DNA of 64,000 nucleotides, from the NCBI GenBank assembly GCA_946894095.1, contig OX335647.2, forward strand, positions 22,710,001 to 22,774,000. Reading direction: 5' to 3'. The DNA comes from Incurvaria masculella (lineage: Eukaryota > Arthropoda > Insecta > Lepidoptera > Incurvariidae). This document shows positions 42,643 through 53,830 of the stretch, in pieces (positions within the stretch are counted from its first letter, which is position 1; each line of letters starts with the position of its first letter). The notes under the pieces were generated by a model. It searched no databases and was not told the DNA's origin. It was given only the letters and a program-made list of their open reading frames with translations. The position numbers and the translations under genes were made by a program.

Positions 42643-42689
42643 GCATCGGTTTGATGTACACCAGTCTGTAAACATAATGAAGTTGAATA

Positions 42690-42946
42690 AACAAGTGCGA
42701 GTCGGACTCGCACACGAATGGTTCCGTACCATAAAAAAAATGACGTTTTTGTATGTATCTACATATTAGTTATTATAGCGGCAAAATAAATACACACTCT
42801 GTGAAAAATTCATCTGCCTACCTAAACGGTTCATGAGATACAGCCCTGTGACAGACGGACGGGCGGACGGACGGATGGACTGACGGACAGCGGAGGTTTA
42901 GTGATAAGGTTCCGTTGGCAGCCTTCGGCTACGGAACCCTAAAAAA
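42690..42946 (+). mobile_element. GTCC-repeat element, shorter
   Basis: A second copy in the same orientation, 48 bp downstream of the previous one. The CCGGCC head and part of the middle are lost and the end reads ccttcggctacggaaccc. Confidence 0.88.
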
Positions 42947-43028
42947 CGTTAATGCATACATTTTAACCGACAGCCTGACAAGACGTCTCTGAGGATTTTA
43001 ATTATTCAAGACTTCTCTCATCTTGCAG

Positions 43029-43226
43029 CCTGACTCCCCTTGTTTGCATATAGAGGTATTCCGCCAAGATAAGCTAACCGGGTTTTGGAGTAGTTCAACC
43101 TTGATTGCAGTGGCTGCGGGCAAAAGCAACGAAGTTGAGATAGTTTCGTTTAGCAATAAACACAACCAAAATTTAACCATCCTAATCGAAATGATAGTTG
43201 CACAAAAAGCACAGATTAGATCATAA
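43029..43226 (+). CDS. candidate terminal coding exon, unknown gene
   Basis: A good acceptor (acttctctcatcttgcag, ending 43028) is followed in phase by 65 open codons and TAA at 43224-43226. The product reads PDSPCLHIEVFRQDKL... with a mixed, globular composition and no low complexity. I do not recognise the family. The composition is not GC-biased and neither an upstream exon nor a polyadenylation context was identified. It could be a host exon, an exon remnant, or a chance open frame. Confidence 0.3.
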   Translation, partial: PDSPCLHIEVFRQDKLTGFWSSSTLIAVAAGKSNEVEIVSFSNKHNQNLTILIEMIVAQKAQIRS

Positions 43227-43274
43227 AGGATTGTTTTGCTACGTTGTTACAGTCTCTCGATATTTTGAGGTTAA

Positions 43275-43800
43275 GGCGGCCCAACCCGCACGACTCCCCA
43301 TACAAACGTGGAAATAAGATCATGCCCATATTTCTTGTCAAATATCCCAAATTTTGCTCAAAATTGCTTTATTTGATCGAACTAGATGTAAAATTGTGTT
43401 TGGTTTCTAAGTTATAAGGTCCGAAAGTTCGAATTTTTCGCGCGTTTTATATAATAACTTTGGAGGTGGATTAATCAACGATTAAGAAAGAACATCTGAA
43501 AAAGATTTGTCATCAGACATAGCTTGTTTCATTAAAATTTATAATCAATTTGATTTTAGTTAGATTTTTTACTACAGCAGTCGTGGTTTACTTTAAGCTA
43601 TAAGTCGTTTTGTAATTAAAATTTTCGTAAATCTTACCAAATCATACACTATGCGCATTGTTTGCTTTGTGGACTTGTTGCATCTTCCTCATCACGGAGC
43701 CTGTATGTATTTTTCTTTGGAACAGTGAAGGTCCCAGAGCGCAATAGCACGGTTTTGTACCGTGCCCGCGAATGAGTTAGTCCCGCCGGAAAGGGACACC
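43275..43800 (-). mobile_element. TTAA-1 MITE, complete
   Basis: 526 bp with TTAA at 43271-43274 and 43801-43804, in reverse orientation. A deletion of about 20 bp removes 'ctgatgaccat.ggcattg' from the interior. Confidence 0.88.
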
Positions 43801-43829
43801 TTAATCCGGCTTATCACATTTTCAAAAGC

Positions 43830-44805
43830 GGTATCCGAGACGGATTGGACCACGCACAGTGGGGGGTTCCATACCCGGGAAGAACGTAGCCGAAAGCATC
43901 CCATATCTCTTAATATACACGACATATCTTATGCAAACCAATTTTTAAAATTTTGAATTTGTTAGTATTTTTTTAATTTCTCTCATCTTAAATTTCTGCA
44001 GAATTTACCACTGCATAATCATTTAGAGGGGGGGGGGGGGGAGGGCATCATTGGAGTGGGGCTAGTAGGGCAAAATTATAAGGATTAAATGTTGGCTCTA
44101 AAAGTGACATTTTGATCCGTACTAGATAACGAAATGTTTCTGCAATTTGTTTATATTTCTTGTTTCTGGGGAACATTAATTTTTATCAGATTTCGGCTAA
44201 ATTTAGTTAAATAATAACGCAATTTATTGATATGCCATCCAAACTTTTTTTGAGTCTCATCATTGCCGAGTAATTTGGTTTTGAAAATAAAACAAGTTGG
44301 GCTATTTTTCAAAACCATGTATAAGTGTCACAAATGGAAAAAAATAATCGTGGCTTTGGCATTCAACCTATTATACTTCCAACACAAATTCTTTGATGAT
44401 TCAATTACAAAATGTATAGGTCATGAAATGACAATTTTTAATGAAAAATAAGTCTCTAAGTACCATTGTGTAAGTATACAGAAAAAGACATTCAAAATGA
44501 AATTAATATGCTGTAACACAACATTTTCTGTTCGGTATTTATAGACACATTCGAAATCCAAAAAAGTTGTGTCCACCCATCCTTCGAATTTCTAGCAATT
44601 ACTTTCATCATAAAAATGATAAGATTATCCAAAGTGGTTTTCAAATAACGGCAAAAATATGAAATTAAATATACCACTTTGGCTTGAAAGCAATTGTCCA
44701 GTGATATTTAAATTTTTTTAACGGATTTTTTTAAACTAACCATTTGAAAAATAACGGCGGAGTCACAAACCGCATGAAAATCGGGTAAGAGTTTATCTAG
44801 TCATA
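43830..44805. other. anonymous DNA with a 14-G run
   Basis: 44028-44041 is an uninterrupted run of 14 G. The rest is AT-rich without supported genes. Confidence 0.45.
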
Positions 44806-44809
44806 AGTA

Positions 44810-45042
44810 GGGGACCCATTCAGGTAAGAGTGAGTTTGAATTAGTCGCTAAATATAAAAAAAATGTTTTTAAATATTTTTTTCCACACTTCTTGAACACA
44901 TTTTAGTTTGGTAAAAATATCGTTTGTCCCATAAATATGTCGAACGCATAAATAACAGTTCCGTTATTGAAATACTAATACATTTCTCAGCTAATTTAGG
45001 TTAACTCACTTCCAAATCATTTTTACCTGAATGGGCCCCCAG
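44810..45042. mobile_element. candidate foldback MITE
   Basis: Left end aggggacccattcaggtaag and right end ttacctgaatgggccccc are inverted, with pairing that continues weakly inward (gtgagtt / aactcac). About 233 bp, single copy in the window. Confidence 0.5.
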
Positions 45043-45430
45043 ACCATCATGTTATAGTGAATCATATTTTCCGTAGGAAAATTTATCGATTTATATCTCA
45101 CCAATGTCTGAATCATTCAGGTAGATTACAGGCCAACTTTCAGGTTTAGAACAAATTGCCAGCGTCCGACATACAATTGTTCGTATTCGCCGCGGGGAAA
45201 TAAATGTAGATCTTACGACGAGGAGTCCCTCTTAGTACAGTTTGAGGTAGTTTAATTTGAATACTATTGCTCTCACGGTAAGGTTCATTACGGCGTATAT
45301 AACTTTGGATCTTTGGTACCATGCCAATGCTGGTAAAAAACGGGCCGCGCACAGACGTTTAATTTCACCGAGTGATTTCTGCTTTCAGTTAAAGATTTTA
45401 GGAAGAACATTTGTTGGGAAGATAAGTTGG

Positions 45431-45733
45431 TTTTTAGGGTTCCGTACCCAAAGAGTGCCAACTGAACCCTATTACTAAGCCTTCGCTGTCCGTCCGTCCG
45501 TCCGTCCGTCTGTCACAGGGCTGTATCTCAGTAACCGTAACAGAAAGACAGCTGCAATTATCACAGAGTGTGTATTTATTTTGCCGCTATAACAACAAAT
45601 AGGTAAGATTAAAAAATAATTAAAATTAAAGGGGGCCTCCATGCTAAAATCGTGATTGTTTGTATTAATTCTTTTACGATGGTACGGAACCCTTCGTGTG
45701 CGAGTCCGACTCGCACTTGGCCGGTTTTTTTTA
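45431..45733 (-). mobile_element. GTCC-repeat element
   Basis: Complete minus copy. The microsatellite is short (about four or five units) and the terminal palindrome gtgcgagtccgactcgcac is perfect. Confidence 0.9.
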
Positions 45734-45739
45734 GTTGAT

Positions 45740-46590
45740 GTTAGAAACTTTTGTATTCAGAAGAGATAGTGAGACGTTTATGTCGGTAATATTTAATCTC
45801 ATAAACACCCAGTTTAACGTGGGCTCGTTTGTATCTTACGCATACTGGGTCGATTTTACCCCAGGGGTAACCGTGAGACAAAATACTTACAATCCTCTTT
45901 GCTGTGGATTTCGTGTTTGATTTAGTATTATCTTACTCTAAGCTACAATGGCCGACTTTTTTTGTTACCAAACATCCTTTCATTTATGTTGTAGGTCCGT
46001 AACGAAATGTCTATGCGAAAGTGTGCCATCAAATTAGAAACAACCATTTATAATTGAAATGACCATGATAATCTAGTATCATAAAGCCCTTGACTAATTA
46101 TTAAGTTGACATATTTAGCTTAGTTTTAATTATTTAGTAAATTTGACGATGGTATATGCCAGAAATTGTAAGCTGAATTTATGTGTGCCTGTATGCTTTA
46201 AAATAAGAAAAAATTACATGTCTGAGTGTAGCTTGTCTACCAATTTGACAAAATGATATACAATACAATACATGCCTCAACATAAAATGTTTGACTAAAT
46301 TATAATAATTTTGGTGTCAAATGAAAAGTGCATATAATACATTATACATACGTATATAAAAAATGGTACCCTCGATATTGCACCAAGTCTCCAACTTCAC
46401 ACTTTTCTAACTCGTATTAAAAAAAACGGATTAATTGATTCAATAAAAAATTTGCTCGAAAATTTGCTAGCCTTATGCTCTACATTAAAACTATAACTTC
46501 CGATTGCAATCCGATAGGACTTATTGCTGAAATCATGTAATCAAAAGATCTTTCCGCGCTCGCAAAAACAAAACAAAAAAAAAATTAACA
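45740..46590. other. anonymous AT-rich DNA
   Basis: No element, exon or RNA gene recognised. Confidence 0.45.
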
Positions 46591-46597
46591 AAAAAAA

Positions 46598-47202
46598 AAA
46601 TAACCGACTTCAAAGAAAAAGCACTAAAAAGTAAAAAAATATTTCCATTTTTGTAGTTACGATTTCTGTTATTTTTTTAAATCGGCCTCAGCCGGGCACG
46701 CGCTGCGCCAATCAAGAGAACCTAACCTAACCTAACCTAACCTTGGCTGACACCGACTCAAAAAATAACAGAAATCGTAACTACAAAAATGGAAATTATT
46801 TTTTACTTTTTAGTGCTTTTTCTTTGAAGTCGTTTATTTTTTTTGTTAATTTTTTTTTATTTGTTTATTTTTAGTGAATCTGAAGTACACTTACTAATTT
46901 GTACACGTCCTTTCCAATAAAAAAAGAATCACCGAAATCGGTTGGCGTTATATTGAGTTATTCGTCCATTTGTCGCGCACATCTTAATACAAATTTAAGA
47001 CTTTTATGATTTTATCATGGATATCATTGTCAGAACTTAACCAAATTAAAATGGGACCACTTGGGAAGCACTAGCTATCATTTAAAAAAATAATCATCAT
47101 AATCGGTTTACCCAGGCAAAAGTTATGAGGTAACAAACATAAAAAAAAAAAAACATACAGACGAATTGATAACCTCCTCCTTTTTTTGAAGTCGGTTAAA
47201 AA
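46598..47202 (+). mobile_element. foldback element with embedded TTAGG block, copy 1
   Basis: Ends are taaccgacttcaaa at 46601 and its inverse at 47189-47200. The first ~265 bp form a large foldback: arms at about 46601-46690 and 46755-46850 (…cgtaactacaaaaatgg…, …agtgctttttctttgaagtcg…) flank a (CCTAA)5 block at 46719-46743. The remainder (…caccgaaatcggttggcg…) is shared with the copy at 56168 in full and with 15742 in part. No ORF. Confidence 0.8.
46719..46743. repeat. telomere-type (CCTAA)n block
   Basis: Five pentamers on the plus strand read CCTAA, i.e. TTAGG on the other strand, the insect telomere unit. It lies within the loop of a dispersed foldback element, not at a chromosome end. 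Confidence 0.9.
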
Positions 47203-47249
47203 TACAATCGAGGGATAAGAATAGAGCGGCCTTGGTGCTCTGAGTGACT

Positions 47250-47645
47250 TTTTTTTATGCAACCTGACATGGATGGCTAACGCCACACAACAACCGTTAT
47301 GATATTAGCCCAATACACCACATTCCCGACAGAATTAGGCGCCATGCCAGGACCTTTCCTTTATGTAGCACGGCTACATTGAACTGGATGTAAAACACGG
47401 ACAATTTTTCATTGCCGCTTCGACCATCTTTTCATCCTATGCGATGGTACCAACCCGGGCGGGCTTAAACCATACCACCTACAGTTTTACATGGATTCCG
47501 AACCATGGAGCAGCTCGCATTCGTGACGAAATTCACTTATCGAACTCAGAAAGAGAAAGAAAGTTGTGCATGTCGGAGCGAGGAATTGAACCCATACCTC
47601 TGGTACGCTAGGCCAGTCCCCGCTCCACTAGGCAACGAGCTGCTC
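47250..47645 (-). mobile_element. tRNA-headed SINE
   Basis: Minus copy from T-run to head. It lacks 'tagtaggggaaggggacc' in the middle of the body. Box B region is GAGGAATTGAACCC on the plus strand near 47578. A 163-codon plus frame beginning at 47505 is antisense SINE plus chance extension. Confidence 0.88.
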
Positions 47646-47659
47646 TTAGTACCAGAGGT

Positions 47660-48175
47660 TAAACCATGGCACAGTCCTTTCCGTTATGGAACGGAAAGTA
47701 ATTTGTTATTATTTTCGTTTACATTGTTCCATAATGCTAAACGTAAACTCATTACAATAACATACATCTACGTCCTTTATACATATTCCGAGTGGGAACT
47801 GACGTCGTTACTTCATCACGCAAACTCCTCGTTAAAACATTGTCGCCGTCAGCACCGGAAACTTTTCCTGAATATTCGAGCAGAGCACCCATTCAAAAAA
47901 TCCTGTAATAATGCCTCAAAACACTCGGGTTTGGGTAGCGCTGAATTTATACGTTTTGTGACGAGCCAGCATAGCCATTACAAGCGCAAAATTTAAACCG
48001 AATGGCTTCTTTCTTAATCTTTCGTCTTTTTGACATCTTGTTTGATGCCGAGTGCAGAAAGTTTTTTATTTATCAGGGCAGAATATTTTGAACAATCCCT
48101 TTATATAATGTCTCTTTCAGCATTAAAGTTCGATACGTGTAAACATGTTTAGTTAAATTGTCTTCAGATTAACAC
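47660..48175. other. anonymous DNA
   Basis: No supported gene or repeat. Confidence 0.4.
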
Positions 48176-48179
48176 AGTG

Positions 48180-48590
48180 GGTTGTAGCTCAGACTGCCGC
48201 GACATGAGGACTTGCTTTCCAGATGTCATGGGTTCGATCCGCGCACCGTGCATAAACCACTTTATTTATTTTTCTGAGATGGATAAGTGAATTTCGTCAC
48301 GATTGCGAGCTGTTCCATGTTTCCGAATCCATGTTAAACTCTAGGTCCCCTTCCCCTGCTAGGTTGTAGGGTTTAAGTCCCACCTGCGTTGGTACCATCG
48401 TATTGGATGAAAATATGGTCTAAGAGGCGAAGAAAAATTGTCCCTGATTTCCACCAAGTTCAATGTAGCCGTGCTCATAAAGGGAAGGTCCTGGCATGGC
48501 ACACAATTCCTTTCAAAATGCGGTGTGTTGTTCTTATAATAATAATGGTGGGTGTGATATAAGCCCTTCATGTCCGTTTTATAAAAAAAC
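48180..48590 (+). mobile_element. SINE with a different tRNA-like head
   Basis: The head has box A-like TAGCTCAGAC (48186-48195) and box B GGTTCGATCCG (48231-48241), followed by the usual body and a diverged tail. The head matches the interrupted copy at 146-652 rather than the common one, so it marks an older tRNA-headed subfamily. I considered a genuine tRNA gene, but the SINE body follows directly and no acceptor stem closes. Confidence 0.82.
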
Positions 48591-48678
48591 ATTTTAATAA
48601 CATGTATTAAATAACGAACAAAGAAATAAAGTTGATTTAATTGATAAACTTAAAAAGATACCTCACCGAACTGGTAGG

Positions 48679-48883
48679 TTACCATGGTAATTAACTCGTC
48701 AGATGAACAGGCAAGGAAGTTATTTAATTCGACAATTAGTTGCATTTCGTACCATGCTGATTATGACTGGTTATTCAGTCAAGTGAACTGAAATTTACCA
48801 GTTAACATTGTACGAAATGCAACCAAACGTCAAATTTTATCACTGACTTGCCTGTTTATCCGGCGAGTTATTTACCATGGTAA
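48679..48883. mobile_element. 205-bp foldback MITE, copy 1
   Basis: Ends TTACCATGGTAA (itself palindromic) at both sides. Arms extend about 75 bp inward with mismatches, including 'acaggcaag' and 'ttgcatttcgtac' on both sides. A related copy is at 53392. Confidence 0.75.
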
Positions 48884-48889
48884 TAAATG

Positions 48890-49540
48890 GTTGTTGATCA
48901 TTAGAAAACCATTATTTACAGTCAGGTAATACGCTAGTATTAATCGAAAAATACGGCAGGTTTAAGACAAATATACTATATTCGACAAAGAAAAAGTAAA
49001 TCGCTTTTTTAAAACACACGCATTGTAGTTTATAGTTATTTGTAGCACGTGGCAGGATGTGTCCATGGAACGTTTCGTATTTTCCAATATCCGGAATCTA
49101 ATATTCTAAAAGCTCCCGGCGCACCCGTGAGATACAAAGTCCTCCCAGTGCATACCACTTTTTACGACCAAGGACAGTAGGGGTGGTAGAGAACACTGGT
49201 GTTCGCTGTCAAGGGAAACATATATCATTCTTGTGAAATATGAAATACATTTTGGGAACAAAATTCGCGCAGGCATTGTTGCCTCAAAATCATATAAAAT
49301 GTGCCACTTAAGACTTGCATTATTGTACTGATGGTATATGATTGTAGAATTGAAATTAAGCACAGAATATACGTAAATATTAAAAGAATAAGAATCAAGT
49401 TGTGTGTACACCTAAATGAGGACAATGAACGAAACATAAGTAGGTATATTTAATATCCTAATAGCGGTATTAACCGAAATATTATTCAGTGATGGCTTAA
49501 AGAAGATAGTCATTAGCTCTGCGCTACTCCTTTATGATTT
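48890..49540. other. anonymous DNA
   Basis: Overlapping minus frames of 101 and 70 codons (49106-49437) show no motif. No repeat match. Confidence 0.4.
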
Positions 49541-49550
49541 ATGATTATCT

Positions 49551-49738
49551 CCAGTTCAATGTAGCCGTGCTCGTAAAGGGAAGGCGCATGGTACCTAATT
49601 TCGTCGGGATTGGGCTAAAATCATAACGGTAGTTGTGTGGTATTGGCCGTCCATGTCAGATGGCATACAAATAAATTATAAATAAATAAATAGCGGTAGT
49701 TGTGTGGTAATTGCCATCCATGCCTGGTTCCATAAAAA
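49551..49738 (+). mobile_element. SINE tail with duplicated terminus
   Basis: The last ~120 bp of the SINE (ccagttcaatgtagccgtgctcgtaaagggaagg... to about 49672). After 20 bp the terminal segment 'gcggtagttgtgtggtaattgccatccatgcctggttccataaaa' is repeated (49692-49738). This is a second case of tail duplication besides 36.9 kb. Confidence 0.75.
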
Positions 49739-49744
49739 CATCTG

Positions 49745-50500
49745 CTATGTTAGACCTAACCGTAGTGAATAGGGTTTATAAAATCTAGATGTACCTCATT
49801 AACGTATCTTATAGGATATAATCTATGTTAATATAACTTGAGGTTTTCTTAATTGAACTTACTGTGTACCCGAAGTTTTGTTAAATAAATTTCTCAGAAA
49901 TACACCACCAAAAATAAATCATTTTGAGTTGCTATCAATTCTTTTCGTTTCTGTGCGTGATAGTATTTCAAAAGGCTAATTCAAAGTTTTTTATGAATCT
50001 AAAGGTATAGATGATTTTTTATTAAACCTGTCTAAGAAGTTTCTTTCCCGTTGTTCTTCGTTCGGAAATATAAGTGTTAAAGAATTTGAATTAGGATACA
50101 ATAGACGGCCTATGCTCGCAGTTGAGGGGTGTATTCAACCACCTGTGCCGAAATACACATCGTATCCAGGTAGAGATATATACAGGTACGTATGTGCACG
50201 GACAGGGGTGATTCTGTTTAGATTGCGGGTCGCGTACGTCGTTGGATCGATCGTGACCTAAATTCCGCTTTCAGTCTACTTGCGAAGCTTTTTGGACGCT
50301 TTTCACTCGCTTTTTCGACAGATTTGATTATTGAATGAATCATTAAGTAGTCACCTACCTGGATCTTAGAGGCGTTGGCGCGGATCTAATCACACAGTGG
50401 CTGCTACATACTGGTTTGAATAATACAATTTTAGGTCGATTCAAAATCTGTAATAAATTTCAGGGTTTTGTTCGTGGTGAAAAAGATCACTTAGTTGCCG
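49745..50500. other. anonymous DNA
   Basis: No supported feature. Confidence 0.4.
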
Positions 50501-50509
50501 CCTGTCCGT

Positions 50510-50880
50510 CTTATTTATGTGACTGGTTATGGATGGCTTATACCGTCACAGTCATCATATTAGCTCAAGACAGCGCATACCAGGAAGTTCTATTTAAGAG
50601 CACGACTATATTGAACTAGATGGAAAACACGAACAATTTTCCATTGCTGCTTCGACATTTTTTTCATCCAATGCGATGATACCAACCCGGTCGGGTTTAC
50701 CCCTGCCACCTAGTAGGGGAAGAGGTCCTACAGTTTTACATGTATTCCAATCTATGGAACAGCTGGCTTTCGTAACGACATGGGTTTAAACAACTAGGAG
50801 TGGTGCATAAAAGGGGCGGGAATTTGAAACCATGACTTCTGGCATGGAAGGAAAGTCCAACCGCCCCTGTGGGGAATGCG
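50510..50880 (-). mobile_element. SINE, old minus copy
   Basis: Tail (…tatgtgactggttatggatggcttatacc…), body and a degraded head near 50830-50875 similar to the 146 and 48180 head type (ccatgacttctggcatgga). Confidence 0.75.
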
Positions 50881-50965
50881 TCATAATTGAATCCAAGTGC
50901 AAATTTTCTGTGATAATGCGTGCATGCTAGATTTGCCTATAATGTTTTTTTTACCGTTCCTCTGC

Positions 50966-51115
50966 ACAAAACGTCAACAAGTCACCTGAAGAATCGGTAG
51001 TGGTACGGCGCTTGAGAATTGAGGTGAAGCAACTCCGGGTGCGGTCGGGTTCTGGGTGGGTGACCGTTTTCGGTCTTTAAGATTAGCCGTAGTTGGATTC
51101 CACTCAAAATTGTAG
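50966..51115 (+). mobile_element. 5S-headed SINE, head only
   Basis: Contains the 5S-derived box C relative 'ttctgggtgggtgaccg' and 'gaggtgaagcaactccgggtgcgg', then a little body sequence, and ends. Heavily diverged. Confidence 0.55.
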
Positions 51116-51119
51116 ACTT

Positions 51120-51890
51120 CTAAAAAACTAAGAACTTGTTACAAAATCGAAATGTGTGTTGTAAACACTAAATATTTCCGTCAAATTTATAAACTTAGCG
51201 AATCAAACCGTGTGTATCTGTGTGATAAGTAACAAATAAACTAAAATTAGGGGCAGTTTATTTTAGCACAAAGTCTATCGTCCACTTCGTCATATTCTCC
51301 GAAAGGCCACCAGAGAGACAACAGTCCTGCTACTTCGAACTCAATTACCGAAATTGTGAATAATACAGGTGCATCGAAGCTGGCTCTCACACGTCTGTGT
51401 TGAAGCGCCGACGGGGCGGTGAATTTTTAACGAACCCCGAATAAATGGCGCCGGAAGTTGCGGCATAACCGTACGCATGCATGACGAAGGAATGACGAAG
51501 CGAAGCGGAAATGGGCCGGAGGCGAGACGGGGAAAAATAAAATGTGGCCCTTGTAATTTTCGGCGAAGTATATTTAAGAAAGGAAAAAAAGAAGTGAAAG
51601 AAAACCTTTTATAAAGACGTGGGTTTCGAAATTGTATTGAGCCAAATCGTCTCGTAAAACTGGGGATCCCATATCGCTGTAGAAAGTTTTTCTGTACAAA
51701 TTACTTCTTCTGAATCTCCGAAACGCGGGCTGTTTGTAAGGTCACTCAGTGTGTATATTCTATAGGTACTACGACGGATTTTACACCAGAGAATACTTGT
51801 TAGACTATACATATTATTGTATGAGAAACTTTGTTAGTTAAGTAAGTTCTACTTCTAATCCATTAGTGAATAACATTTCTTGTGTTCTTG
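51120..51890. other. anonymous, GC-rich centre
   Basis: 51380-51530 is GC-rich and repeat-free within this window (…agcgccgacggggcgg…). No frame or splice sites. Confidence 0.3.
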
Positions 51891-51894
51891 TTTT

Positions 51895-52075
51895 TTTTTG
51901 GCAGTAAGTAGCATTTAGATCTGAGCATGTTTTTCATTACTGTGGACGGAAAACTCGTAAAGTTTCTTTGCGGATTCTTCTTTTCCGCTTTGATCTAATT
52001 CGCGGATCAATGAGTTTTTGACGTAAGTTATTGTAGTTTGATTACCCAAAAAGTTTAAATTAATAAAAAAAATAT
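51895..52075 (-). mobile_element. short repeat, homologous to 3262-3455
   Basis: Reverse-orientation partner of the insertion at 3262, retaining the same landmark order. A few indels separate the two copies. Confidence 0.55.
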
Positions 52076-52431
52076 ATATATTTAAAAGTAACATTGACGT
52101 TACTTTGTGGAACTTACATCCCTTTATACTTCCCATGATAGGAAGGACCTTTATTCGGAGCACTTGCCTGAGAGAATCAGAGCACATTTTTGTGGTGTGG
52201 TGGTTTGGACAATTGGAAACCAACCGTTTCTGAAAATCGTTTCTTTGCCGCCCGCCAGGGTGCGGAACGGTCTGGCGGCGAGTGCCTTTCTTCATACTTT
52301 CAACCTGGGAGTCCTGATTATGAGCGTAGTTTCAAGAGGTGAGGTGTATTTGGCCGATCCGGGGACCTTAGGTCCCTTGGAACACTCTGACACTGAAACA
52401 TTTACAGTGTATTTCTGAACCTTCTTCTTCT

Positions 52432-52595
52432 TCAGCCTTTTGTTGTCCACTGCTGGACGTAGGCCTCCCCAAGACTTCGCCAAGTTGTGCGGTCTCCGGT
52501 TTTTCATCGCCAGTTGTCACCTGCTGTCTGACGTATATCGTCTGACCAACGTGCTGGCGGTTTGCCTACGCTTATTTTCCCTGTGTAGGGTCTCC
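52432..52595 (-). pseudogene. RTE-clade LINE C-terminus
   Basis: Minus translation reads GKISVGKPPARWSDDIRQTAGDNWR, stop, KTGDRTTWRSLGEAYVQQWTTKG, stop. The GRPPxRWSDDI...AG..W...W..LGEAYVQQWT pattern is the well-known end of RTE (BovB-like) non-LTR retrotransposon ORF2. One in-frame TGA interrupts it, and upstream sequence to about 52640 is frameshifted. Non-functional remnant. Confidence 0.85.
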
Positions 52596-52759
52596 ACAAA
52601 AAATTCAGTACTATGTGGTCATCTCTGCGACACACATACTTTTTACATCTATCTTATTTTAGGTTTATTGTCATCCTCTTATTTTTTTGAACAATGCATA
52701 CTTTTAAAGTTCATGTAGAATAGTAACTCTCCTAGTTTTCGCCGTGTGCATTATGTTTA

Positions 52760-53035
52760 GTCGAAACTTAAGGTGTGATGATTACCTTGTACTGGTATTG
52801 ATTGCAATATGGCAATAAAGGCACCTTAGTCAATGTATATGAACCGATGAAATTAATCAGCACATAGCGAAAAAGACCCTTGGAGCCTTTTTCACCTACT
52901 GCGAATTAGCTGAATCACCACATAAAAATGGCCTCTCTTAGCAGCTTGCAATCAATACCAGTACAAGATAATCAGCACTTTAGTAATAAAGGCCCTTGAA
53001 GCGTCGATTAAAATAAATCAACATTTCGTGAAAAT
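52760..53035. mobile_element. foldback MITE (TA type), diverged copy
   Basis: Both arms of the element at 58414 are recognisable: 'gattaccttgtactggtattgattgcaa...' and its inverse partner '...cagcttgcaatcaataccagtacaagataatc'. Terminal 'gcctttttcacctactgc' survives internally near 52889. Boundaries are eroded. Confidence 0.6.
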
Positions 53036-53391
53036 CAGGCTTACACTAATTACCTAAATTTTCATTTGCATTCAAGAGTTCTAATACTAATTATATGTAT
53101 CCGAAACCGACATAATAACGTTAAAAAGTCGGTTAATAACTGTCGCCATGATTTATGAATTCATAAACGCCTGCCTAATTATAACGGCGGACTCCCGTTA
53201 ATTGTCCCACGGGAAGTGACCTAATTGTGTGAGTAAACGCGAATGTTCCTCTCGTCGCCCTACGTTGTAATAGAATTTCCGCAGTGTGGACGCAAAACGT
53301 TAGAGGCAATGCGATGTGTCGCTTCCTTTCCTGCAACACGAGCACCGACTTTGACATTTGCGACACGTCCTTACTGGAGGGTTAGCATGCT

Positions 53392-53588
53392 AAATTAACT
53401 CACCAGATGAACAGGCAAGTGTGTGATTAAATCTGACGTCTAGCTACATGTAGTACACGTCTAACTGGTCGATTTCTGTTCACGTGGCCGAATAACGTCG
53501 CCTGGTAGTTAGCTTACGAAATGCTACTAAACGTCGGATTCAATCACTTACTTGCATGTTCACCCTGCAAGTTAATTATGGTGGACTT
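53392..53588. mobile_element. foldback MITE, copy 2 of the 48679 family
   Basis: Shares 'attaactcaccagatgaacaggcaag' and the inverted 'cttgcatgttca..ctgcaagttaatt' ends with the 48679 copy. About 197 bp, diverged. Confidence 0.65.
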
Positions 53589-53830
53589 AATTAGAGTCAG
53601 GATGGCTAACTTTATTGGAAACAAGCGACGCTACGGATCTGATAGTGACGCAACCGTAAAAATCAACTTTAGAAATTTCGGTGGTTTTTAACGCTTGGAA
53701 AGTCAACTTCATATCCACAATTTCAAAACGTAACACTGGAAATAGGCCCTCGGGGCAGTTAGCAAGTTTAATTGAGAATACTGTAGAGAATAATGCTCAG
53801 ATTTCATGTATGAAAAGTATACAAAGCGTC

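Noticed and set aside
46719..46743. Chromosome end or internal telomere fusion
   Set aside because: The TTAGG block is short and lies within a dispersed element found at two loci.
47505..47996. 163-codon plus frame
   Set aside because: The first third is antisense SINE sequence and the rest lacks motifs; no start context or conservation argument.
48180..48250. Possible tRNA gene
   Set aside because: Boxes A and B are good, but no acceptor stem closes and the SINE body follows immediately.
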